NCBI GenBank assembly: GCA_002633025.1
Contig: NMRB01001667.1
Span: 41,590 to 105,589, forward strand
Source: Notospermus geniculatus
Taxonomy: Eukaryota > Nemertea > Pilidiophora > Heteronemertea > Lineidae
Reading direction: 5' to 3'
DNA: 64,000 nt
How positions within the stretch are numbered: position 1 is the stretch's first letter; every line of letters starts with the position of its first letter. The position numbers and the translations under genes were made by a program. Under the pieces are notes generated by a model. The model was given only the letters and a program-made list of their open reading frames with translations, was not told where the DNA came from and searched no databases. Positions 38,601 through 50,600 of the stretch are shown in pieces.

Positions 38601-41600
38601 ACCACCTTTAATGCTAATGCGCCCCTTTCTCGTATTACATGTATCAATCTGACGTCGAGTAGACTATGACGATTGTTTGGCGTTGATGATGAAGATGATT
38701 TACTACAAACAGAAAGAAACAGAATTAACATTGACGAAAAGGATAAAAACAGATGCACTACGCGGAGCATGCCACAGGTTCTTGTGGTTTTAGTTGGGGA
38801 CCATAGGTCCTTACACACGTTGAAAAACTCTGTTTCGTCAAAATGACGAACTTAGGTTCGTTTTCCATTTATCACCAAACTGAGTATCGAACAGACATCC
38901 TGTGAAAGTCGGCCATGACAGGCCAGAAGGGGTAAACAAGCCTTGGAACCCTTGTTGTATTCTCAAACAATCTCTAACAAGGTTCGTCAAAATGACGACC
39001 GTGGACTTGCCATTTCGACGAATTAGATACTCGTTTGGTGATAAATCGAAAACGAACCTAAGTTCCTCATTTTGACGAAGCAGAGTTTTTCAGTGCAGTA
39101 AAGTGTGTAAGGACCTATGGTCCCCCACTAAAACCACAAGAATCTGTGGATACACTGCCAGTAAAGTGAGTAACGACCTATGGTCCCCCACTAAAACCAC
39201 AAGAACCTGTGAGCATGTCAGCCTCAGCCACNCCCCCCCCCCCCCCCAAGTACAAACGCAAAAGTTACAAACTATCTTCAAACCAGGAAAGGAAAAAGAA
39301 CCAAAAAAGTGAAATTGAGAAACTCAAGAAAATTTAGTTTTAGCTTACCATTTCGTAGTGGGACATGGGCATGGCAAAAGAGTAGGCTAAATGCGAAAGT
39401 GAGCCAGGGTCCCAAAACACTTCTATACATTGACTGTGTAAACTTCGAACTGAACAAGAAAACTTCACGTGCACCCAGGTTATATAACAGGTCATGTACT
39501 CCACCATAAAGGCCTGAACCCACTCTCGCGTTTTTCCGCCGCGGTTTCATCACTGCCCGACAAATCCTTTGTTATTTTCTCGGTCCGCTGCCTTTTAACA
39601 AAGCATTTTCTGCCGGTGCGTTTTCCCGCTGCGAGAAAACGCGTCAATAGGGTTTTTTCACAGTCCGCATCGTTCTATTCATAGGGTATGCTGATCCTTT
39701 GTGTTCCAAGACTTTGACAATAGGGGATGCTCGCAGTGAAAAAAGCCTAGTGGGTTCGGGCCTTAACAGACAAAGAAAGAAAAGGGATTAGTGGTGGGTC
39801 CACCGACCAAAGCCTAGAAATTATGGGATCCTAGCTACGACGGAGTGCAGCACACCGAAACCCGGTCCTATGGACGCCTTTTGTGTGGGAACTTGAATTG
39901 ATCAGGACCGGGATGTCAGTTTCATTTCAATAGTTTTGGACTTTTGACACCTATTGACGCAGTGAGCTAGGCTCCCCATTGGACTAGCTGAGCAAGGATC
40001 TAAGCATTATAAAGCCAGCCATACACGATCAATATTATTGCACAATATGGGGCCCAAAATAGGGGCATGTGCTTCTGGCATGATGGGTGGAAGAAAGATT
40101 GGCAATAATATCACCCATTTTGGCCCTCATATTGTGCAATAATATTGAACGTGTATGTGGGCGGCTTAAGTCCTTAACCTTCTAGGTCCATAATAGGGAG
40201 GTTTAGAAATCAAACGATAAACGTAAACGTTAACGTTAACGACAACGTTATTTTTGTACCGAAAATGTAATATAAAATCTGGTTAATGTATGGTATGAAA
40301 AATAACGTTGTCGTAAAGTTTACGCTTATCGTTTGATTTCTAAACCTCCCTAATATCAGTGTGGCTGGTGACAGTCACTAGATTTATCTGGCTGGAAACC
40401 TGCAAAGAAAAAATGGTTTTGTCGATATTTAGATATCATCATGGCCTACCATGTGTCTGTACCACCTCCATGTCACAACCCTTGGTAGTCAAGATGGAAC
40501 AGCATGTGTTGGTCTCTATGGATTTAGGCCAATAAAAACTGATCAAATTTCGTTGAAATCCGTCTAGTAGTTTCAGCTCCAGAGTCCAGAGGGCGCTCGA
40601 GTAGAATACCGATGGTAAATCTCCGTAGAAAAACATAAAATTCAAACGAGCAATGAAACGACCCCTCCAATAATAGGAACGGTAAAAAGTGTCCCCGGGG
40701 CTCAAAAACAAGAGCTATCGATCGATCTGTACTCCCGCATCGTTGTAATGAAGTTGAACTGAACTGCAGTACAGGAGTAGGGATATCGGAAGCCGGTTGC
40801 GAACGCCGAAATTACCGCACCTACAGTGACAGTCAAATTTGCGGATGGACTCAACAGCATGTCGGGTGTGATAGTACCACATGATCATTCAGTTCGTCGT
40901 GTCCACAGCATATTTTTCATTCGTATCATCAAGGATTTATAATATTAACAAGGTATGTATCATACTATGTACTGGTGTATGTTATCTTTAACTGTATTCA
41001 GCAACACCATTTCAAGAAAAGGACGGATCTCTTCCACAGGTCCGAAGAAAGTGTGCTGTGCCTTCAGACCCGTCGTCCAGTAAACTCGTTAGGGAGGTTT
41101 AGAAATCAAACGATAAACGTAAACGTTACGACAACGTTACACATTCACCAGATTTTATATTGCATTTTCGGTACAAAAATAACATTGTCGTTGACGTTTA
41201 TCGTTTGATTTCTAAACCTCCCTATTAGCGTTCGCATTACGGCCGTATCTTTTCCGTACTGGGTAGGTGTAGCCCCCCCCCCCCCCTGCATTTTTACGTT
41301 CATATTTCTCTTCCAGTTCCACATTTATTTCATGTACCGGTAGGCCTATCGTTTGTTATTTCCAATCAAAATCTTGTAGACCGATAGCCCATCATTTGTG
41401 TGATTTTTTGCCTCTTAGTTGTCTATTCATAACTGTTGGGCACTTCAAACAGTTCACTGTATGGTGACAATACTTGCAATGTACAGGAACAGTTTGGGAC
41501 TTTCAACGTCATGAGTAAACAACAAATCTAATAGCCGCTTTTCGGCTTATCACCAATATGATTTGGAACTTCCAACCCGTCAGACATTTCCTAGAAGTTT

Positions 41601-44600
41601 TTCCCTTTAGGTACATGTATAGGCCTACACACATCTGTACTTGTGAGGAGCTATTTTCGGATTATTAGTGTCATCAAGCAGAGCAATATTAAATCGTCCC
41701 TTGATCGAGCAGATGTACATCGTTAAAATATCATGACGAAAGCAGTAAGCTTGGTTTGTACGCAGCCAACTGAGAATGCCTCCGGTATGCTGGGAGTGTT
41801 GGGTTCTCGTGAGTGAATAAAAAAGTTTAAACTACACTCAACACATCGTCACCAAGACAACGGCTTATGGTAATATCCCCGACACCACAATCAATGGAAC
41901 TTCATCAAGTCTTAACCCACATTTAGTGCGTATATCCTTCGCAAAATATTTGTACAATGAATGAGCTCTCTGCCAACCTTAACTGAAGTAAACTTTCAAT
42001 ACACTGGCATGTAATATCAGGATTTTAAGTTCTCTTTGAATTGCTGAAGGGACGATCTCAAAAAGGTACGAACGATGCAATTTAGTTTTACAGTCACATT
42101 ATTCTGAGCAAGCACCCTCCAAGCAATCGCATCCCTAGGTATCCGTTCACACCTCTCTAACCTGCTGGGTTTTACTTCTCACCAAATTTCTAACTGTTTC
42201 AGAGCGGAAATAACTGAACTGTGATACACAAGATGCCGTGTCCATCTGGGAGCTCAAGGTATAGACCTTTCCAACAAAGATGGTGGCCTAGGCGTACTAG
42301 TTCTCCCACATGACGTCAAGCATGAGATAGGAGGGAGGTTTAGAAATCAAACGACAAGCGTAAACGCCAACGACAACGTTATTTTTTTACCGAAAATGCA
42401 ATATAATTTTTTTATGTGTAGTATGAAAAATAACGTTGTCGTAAAGTTTACGTTTATCGTTTGATTTCTAAACCTCCCTAATATGACCAAACGCATCCTC
42501 TCAGAACCTAAACTTTTGTGCCCATGACCCGCTTTGCGTGCCAGCGGCCATTGGCCATTGGTAGTAACTTCTGACGTCATGTGGTGAGAACTGTTAGACC
42601 GCCATCTTTTTGGGAAGGTCTTCTGTCGTACGTGTACGCACGGATGCCGCACGGAACCAAAGCGCGCGGTACCATATGCATGGGGCTCTACTCATCGTCA
42701 TTCCAATGTTGTTTGACGGTGGTTGATCATGGAGGTGCTAGTAAAATAGCCTGCCATGAAAATGGCACTTGCCGTGCCTTCGATCCCTAAAGCTGCTTTT
42801 CCACGAGACGTTGGCGGGCGCGGATTAGGAGGCGGCCGCGAGTGAGGGAAATTGGATCGATTTTTTCCACCCGTGCCCACAAACGCCTCGTGGAAACACG
42901 GGTCTAAAACGGGAGAATTTCAGTACTTTCCTTCCGGCAGTGCATTTTTTTAGAAAGTCGGTGGTGGTTCACACTGTCCACGCTCGCAGGAAATCCTTGT
43001 TCACCACGCATGCTCCCTCTTTCAGGCCGAACGTCATTCGTTTAACAGCTCTACTGTTGGTTTTAATCACAGTTTATATGTTGGTCTTCCAAAGGAATCT
43101 CTTACGCGGTCTTTTAAAGAACGACATCTTCACCTATGACGTAGGACAAGTCATTTTCAACGGGAAAGGCAATGGTAAGTTTGCAAGACTCGGACGTTTT
43201 GGAAAAAATGGTAGCAACGAAATCGTAGCCGCGCGTAAAGTAGGCCATGCCATTCGTCTCTCAGCAGAAACTTGTCCCCTTTACCACAAGACTTTCTTCT
43301 GCCACAAAACAATCAACATCTCCTCTTTCTGATTCCAGCTACGAGCGAGTTTCCACGCATCTACAAAGTTCGTACTTGCGATTCAAAGTTGAACAAATCC
43401 GTCCCTGCGGCTGTCTGCAGGCTCCTTGCTGCTTCCATCGACGATGAGGAACGGCGGACATACCTCCGCATGCTGACATACTTCAACAACTTAGCAAAGA
43501 CACACAAGTGGACGTATTTCATGTATTTTGGGACGCTGCTTGGGTCGTGGCGGCACCATGGGTTTATACCATACGACCAAGACGTTGATCTTTACATAGA
43601 TTACAAACATAGAAAGGACATGATCAACGTCATCGAAAAACAGACGCGATTTGTACCAAAACAAATGGTGACGGACTCGATCAAAATGTACGATTCCAAA
43701 CACATCGTCGGAGGTGCGTATTATCCGGATGTGGGGCGCTGGTGGGCGCCAGACATCGATATCTTCTTCTACAAACAGAACACCACACATATTTTCCGAT
43801 CCGACAATCCGCGAGAATTCGTCATAAAAAAGACGGATGTGTTCCCTCTTCACCTGAGACCATTCGAACACCTGCAACTACCAGCACCAAAAAATACTTT
43901 GCTTAATTTAGTCAGTTGTTACGGGAACGCGGCCATCTGCAAGCGCTATTCGAGTGGTTACAAGCCTGTGGATTGCCGCGAGTTACGTAAATACGTCCCA
44001 TTCGTGCACCGGGCGTTCAGAAATGGTGAAATGGAGGAACGCCTGCTGCTGAACCAAAAAGTCATCCACGTGAAAATGGTTAAAGAACCAAAGAGTAGTG
44101 TGACAAAGGATGCATATACCTTAGAGAGACTGTAACTCTGCGGAAGGTTTCCTTGCTTCACGATATACTTAGTATAATACCGGGGTATAATACAACTGCG
44201 GTGTGCATTCCGACCAGTTCTGCTTGTTGGCGTAAGATGGCGCTTCGCTACTTCCTTAGAACCGACCCATAAGATTCTTTTGGTATCAGAAGAAAGTGGA
44301 CGATCTCGTTCGGAAGAGGTTCTTGAAGATGACGTCATTGGAGAGTTTTCGCAAAGTTCCCCAAACGTCAACGCCAATCCCATTGGTTGATGCCGGTGTA
44401 ATAGAATATAATGCCCCGCCCGATTGTGATGTCCCCCAACAATATTTACGGATTAAGCGGCACCATTGAACAGAAATCTAGAGATACCACGACCCTTAAA
44501 CTGTGACAAACAATAGACATAAATAGGGGAACATCTGGAAGACGGGAGCATCGATTATATCACACCGGGAAGGGAGCAGCGAACAATAGCATAGACGTTC

Positions 44601-47600
44601 GCGTGATGTTGTTGCCAACAACCAGAACAATGAATGGTCGGCGATAAGGCCAGGGTGTGTCCATGAACTCGCGGCATCTTTAGTTTTGTCATTTCGTCAT
44701 AGATGGCAGTACCTGGTAATATGACGCGTTACGTGAGCGAAAAACATTTCCAGTGTCTCTCACTCCCGAAGTAAATTCCCTACGCAGTTGTGTACCGCGC
44801 CCCCTTCGGTTTACCCGCAAACCGAAGGGGCGCGCGGTACACAACTGCGTAGGGAGTTTTACTCCCGAATGCAATATCCCAAACTCCTCACAGCGCCGAT
44901 CAAAAAAGGTTGAGTGGAATTCAGGGAATACCATGTAACATGTTCAAAAGTTATAAATGTTAGGCCTATCGGTCCGCAGCGCCCCGGCCATGGATGTTGA
45001 TTTGACGTCAATGTAGCAGCAGCATACGCGCGTGAAGTGGGCTCCCACTGGCTAACAGACTGATACTACGTCATGTGTGATAGAATATTACTGCGTTCAT
45101 TTCTTCGTTATTCAAACCGTTTAGCCTGAATAGCCTAAGGAAATAATTTTTTTTCAAATCGTCTTCACTCATTCCGGCGCTGCCGGGCACCTGGCCATCA
45201 GCCGCAGAGACAGGCTGTGACACCATGTATCGGGCTGCTTAGAAGATCTCATAACCAGTACATATAGAAAATAGCACCTTTCCATATCAGGGACAGACCG
45301 AAATGTCACCCCTCGAAAAAATATGGTTGATCTTGGTCAAAAATATTTTCTTGGCGTGACATTTCGGTCTCTCCCTCGACATGGCGGGTGATGTGTTGGA
45401 AGAGATATTCATTGTTTTTCAGTTGATGGCGCCACCAGTGGTTTAATTGCTGTACTAACAATCGCCTAATAGCATGCTGCTTGTAGAGTCAGGTGTTGGG
45501 AAGCCACAGTGGGTCTCTGACTAGTGGTCAGAGCGTCCCAGGTTTGAATCCCACTCAGCATGGGACTTGGGGCAAGTCTCTTTGCCTCACAGCCTCTCCA
45601 CCCAGGTGTATAAATGCGTACCGGTCGGAAATGCTTGACATGAGCAGCTCATCTGAGTTCGCACTACTGAAAGGTTTCAGGATAGACTGAGGTTAAGTGT
45701 AGTAAAGTCAGATGGTAACATCTACGGTTGTTGATATCAGACTATAAAACCTAAACTTTGAACTTCTTTAAACTTTTCGGTGTCCATCCATGGTGGAGCT
45801 GGTAGACGGTAAAAAAGACACTGGAAAAAAAGACACTGGAAAAAAAGACACAGTAAAAAAGACACTGGAAATAAAGACACTGGTAAAAAAGTCACAGGAA
45901 AAAAGACACTGGTGAAAAAGTCACTGGAAAAAAAGACACTGGTAAAAAAGTCACTGGAAAAATAGACACTGGTATTCAGGATTCCTGAGATTGTACTGTT
46001 AGCACAACGGAATAGGTCTGCGTAAAATTGCTTTGAAACTTTCAGAGATATTGCTGTGCTCGCTAGATAACCAGAACCATCTTGTCATGCATTTCACTCG
46101 GAGTTAAAACATGCACGAAAATTCCCAAGTCAACAGTCTATAGAGGCCTTGCAATGACGTCATCCAGTGGTGGCCATGCTGGAGGGCACAGGCCTTGACA
46201 TGGTGCAGAGGTGTGATGTGACCTGCGTGAAGTGCGCCACGCCATTGTTCGACGTAACGTCATTGGGGCATGCACGGCTCATTTTGCTGCACCTCTGCAG
46301 CATGTGCCCCCCAGCATGGCGGCTTGTGATGTCATTTGCAAGGCCTCTATTACTAAAGGTGCTCCGCCTTGAGGGAGTTGTCTCGGAGGAGTCAGCTCTC
46401 AATGGACATTTCTCCATATTGCTTTCCTTATGACTTACGCTCAGACCAAAGTCACACGCACTAATGCCCCTAGATTTTCTGGCCGAGTTGCCCATACGTG
46501 ACCTGGCACAACAAAATGAGTCGGAAGTCTCACAGAAGAAGACCAAAGTTGACACCAGACAACAACTACGGAAATCCACAAAGTCAAATTTCACAATGGG
46601 CAGACAATCCTGAAATCAGTGAACCGTTGGTATCACCTTGGACATGTTCGGTCTTCTTATGTGCGCATTCCGACTCATTTTGTCGTGCCGGGCCACATAC
46701 AGGCCACTCTCACACGGACAGGTACCGATATTTCCACTTCATCAAACTGCCTGCCCATGACCATTCCCCAGCACTTGGGATAAAGGAAACCCCTTCATCC
46801 CCCTCCAAATGTATTATTTCAAGATTTCACAGGTTTAGTTCCACTAGCTACATTAGGAGATGAGAGGCCATTACCTCTGGGTCTCTTCCTATTCCATGCA
46901 TACAACATTCAGCTTAGTAGATTTTTGTTGGGAACTTTCGGAGGACAAGGCACTCTTGTACTGACCCCTACCCTTCACAAAAAGGGGCAAGCAAGACACG
47001 CAACATAACCAATGAAGAGAGTTTTTTAAAAATATTTTAAAAAGTTGCAATGTCTATGTCGACAATTTTTTTCTTCCGTTTATTTCAGGTGTGCAAGCCC
47101 CAACTGACGGCATTATAGCGACTCATCTCAGACGATTTATGTAATGTTGGAAGAAGAGAGTACCAGAAGAAAAGCATGATGTCAGGAGATGAGGATCGAA
47201 CCAGCAACCACATTGGTGGCAGGCGCAGATTTTGCACTGCGCCAACCTGACAACTCCTGTTATTATATGCTAAAATATGATCTGGTCCTCTGAATGTTCC
47301 CATGAAAATTTGTTATGTTTTTCAGGTCAAGCTCATTGAACACAAAATCATACTTGAAACAAAGTGTATGTTTGACTGCTGCTGAAACTAAGGGGTCAGG
47401 AGGGGCAGATCCAGGGAAGAGGCCCTGTCTTCTAACAAATCTAAGAAATGATGTGGCCTTTAGTACCACAAAGGGGTGTTGGGTGTCCTCCCCCTCGCCA
47501 AGTCCTGGATCCACCCCTGATAAGTTATGTCTCAAGGAGGCATAGGGAGATTATCAGTGACTTATCATGGATCCTTATACGTATACGGATTGAAATGTAC

Positions 47601-50600
47601 ACAAAATCTGTCCTTGTTGTACAGAATTTTATCCGTATATGTATAAGGATCCGTGGTAAGTCGTTGATCTCAACCTCCCTAATATCAAAATATCAACACA
47701 TACAAGATCGAAATGCAAAAAAATAGAATGGACAAAATCTCAATTATATCAGTGTAGAACCAAAGATTACCCTGAAAATAGACAAGCTTGTGAATTATTA
47801 TTTCGAAATTGACCCCAGGTATACAAACCTTCTGGCTGTGTCTCCAATGCAGCATTCGCAAACTCGGTCCCTGGTCCGAGTCGATTGTAGGCCAAGACCC
47901 TGAAGTCATACTTGGTGGCTGGTTTTAGATGTTGGATGTTGGCTTCGGGGGACGTGGTGTTCAAAACACGCTCTCTGAAGAACAAAATGCAGTATTTCAT
48001 TGCATTTGTTATCTCTTTACATGTTTCATTAGTGCCGAAGTCAAAGTATTACTAGTATTGGCCGTGGTAAGTATGGAAGAGGCCGTCTTAAGCTACTCAT
48101 GTACTTCACATGGATGAGGTTTTATTTGCCCTTGCGCCATCCCATATGGCAAAAAATTTGAACCCGTGACCTGCTGCTTGTTAGTGGACGTGATATCCAG
48201 GAGGCTGTCGCGGCCCCTCTGAGCCAGTATGATGGTTCTGCCGAGCAATCCTTGAGTGGTGGTCAGATTCCGGCAAACTTGGGGAAAATATACCAATATT
48301 GTCAAATCTCATCAATTTGCTCAAAATTAACACTTTTCAGCATGAGTGGTGGAAAAGCCGTCCACTGCCATCCCCCACTGGCAGAAGCCTGCAGTAGGCC
48401 TACCCATAGATAGGGTCTCTTCTACACCAGTACAGATCTCACAATCACGTCCTTAACTTACCTCAATGAGCCATGTTCCTTCCAATACACTGAGTATGCG
48501 ATGATCTCCGTTGGTCCGGTCCGCTCTGGAATCTGCCAAGTCAGGGTCACAAACCGCGTCGACACAATCACCGGCTTCAAATCCTTCGGTTTCGACGGCA
48601 AATCCTCGGCTTTTGCGTTCGTATCACCTGCATTATTTTCGGTCGTAAGGGTAGGTTGGGTCGGTTGGAGTGTGTCTGTTTTTTTTAGGAGAGAACCAAC
48701 AGAAAACGACAACTAAAAACAAGCCGACAAGCACATGCATACAGGCGCGCCTCCTATACCACCGCGAACTAGAGATGCGAGTGCGCAGGCCGCTAGGCCT
48801 AGCATCTAGCAACAGCTATGGGTGCAGCATTTTCTATAATTTACAAAGTTTATTTATTGTTGTGGGTTTTGCATTTTTTAAATTTTTCCATCAGCCTTTT
48901 CCAAAACCTCTGCATTATTGGCCCTGGAAAATACGGAAGAGGCCATCTCAAACTACCCATGTTTCTCACTTGGATGGGGTCCTTTACTTGCCCTTGCAAA
49001 GGCACAAGGTGCAAGGCAGCACGGCTTACTGTCCCATGCGATGGACTGAAGAGCCTCCTATACCAATGCAAACTAGATATGCGAGTGCGCAGGCCGCTAT
49101 AGGCCTAGCTTCTAGCAACAGCTACGGGTATAGCATTTTCTATAATTTACATAGTTTATTTAGTGTTTGCGGTTTTGCATTTTTTTGATTTTTCCATCAG
49201 CCTCTTCCGAAGCCATTGCATTGTTCGCCCTGTTAAGTACGGAAGAGGCCACCTCAAGCTACTCATGTTCCTCACTTGGATGGTGTCTTTTACTTGCCCT
49301 TGCAAAGAAACAACGTACAAGACACCACGGCTTACTGTCACATGCGACGGACTCAACAGCCTCCTACAGCACAGCAAACTAGAAATGCCAGTGCGCAGGC
49401 CGCTAGGCCTAGCATCTAGCAACACCTATGGGTGCAGCATTTTCTATAATTTACAGACTTTGTTTATTGTTTTGGGTGTTGTATTTTTGATTTTACTATC
49501 AGGCCTGAAAGCCATTGCATCATTGGCCCTGGTAAGTATGAAAGATGCCATCTCAAGCACATGTTCCTCACTTGGATGGGGTCTTTTACTTGCCCTTGCA
49601 AAGGCACAAGGTACAAGACAGCACAGCTTACTGTCCCAGGTGACAGACTGAAGAGCAAGGGACGGTTAATCCCATATGCCCCAGAATCCAGTTGCTTGCA
49701 AAGCAGGTGTTAAGGTTCTTCAAGGCTATGCTTTGGGTTTCTGGCTGAGTGTATAAATACATGTAGCTGAGTTTTTTGCAGTAGTTTGCCTAATTTTTTT
49801 GTTTAGGCATTTTTTGGTTAACAAAGACTCATATCCACCCTGCCCAGTCCCAAAGACAAGTGTACCTAGATATATGTAACAAGAAGCATTCCTCCAAGCA
49901 TCATATTATATTTTTTAAATTTCTTTAAATTTTTTCGCAAGACTCTAATACGCATACTCAGATTTGTATTCATATGAAAGAAATGGTCACTAAGATGCAA
50001 ATTTATCTAGGACTAAAACATTAACTATTGAACCTAAACTACATGATTTTTTAAATATTACATCGACAACTGACAGCCATTAGGCCTACTGGTCTATGGT
50101 AATCAGCAATATCAGTCTATGATGGTAATCAGCAATTCCCGGTCTGTGGTAATCAGTAATTCCAGTCTGTGGTAATCAGTAATTCCAGTCGGTGGTAATC
50201 AGTAATTCCAGTCTGTGGTAACCAGCAATTCCAGTCTGTGGTAATCAGTAATTCCAGTCTGTGGTAATCAGCAATTCCAGTCTGTGGTAATCAGCAATTC
50301 CAGTCTGTGGTAATCAGCAATTCCAGTCTGTGGTAACCAGCAATTCCAGTCTGTGATAATCAATTTAGGACTTTGGTACACAGAAAGCAACTTAATATGG
50401 ATTGGAAATTTGTGAATTTAATTTAAGTCCTGGTCATTGTTGTGAAGGGTAAAAATATTAGAGGTTTGTGCATGTTGGGACTTTGCTTTGGACTGAGAGT
50501 AATGACCAGGTAGTGCACAAAAAGTGATGACAACACAGGAATGTGCACACGAAGTGATGATGTCGGGGAAGTCGCGCAGGTGGTGCGTTCGCATCGCAGC

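Larger units (their letters stand above)
46005..50360. repeat. Segmental duplication, copy 2 (contains FN3-1 exons)
   Basis: Second copy of 32813-37155, with about 8.85 kb of single-copy sequence between them. It carries the exons at 47829-47974 and 48462-48675 with intact splice sites. It lacks three insertions seen in copy 1, but has three rather than two units of the SINE-bearing tandem repeat (48.75-49.66 kb) and many more units of the 23-base repeat. Confidence 0.93.

Noticed and set aside
37379-39232. Assembly gap explaining the segmental duplication
   Set aside because: Only single ambiguous bases occur (37379, 39232; also 62325), not a run of N. They do not prove or exclude a misassembly.
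50090-50365. CRISPR-like direct repeats
   Set aside because: Units are contiguous without unique spacers. The same is true of the arrays at 55.6 and 58.4 kb, so they are minisatellites.
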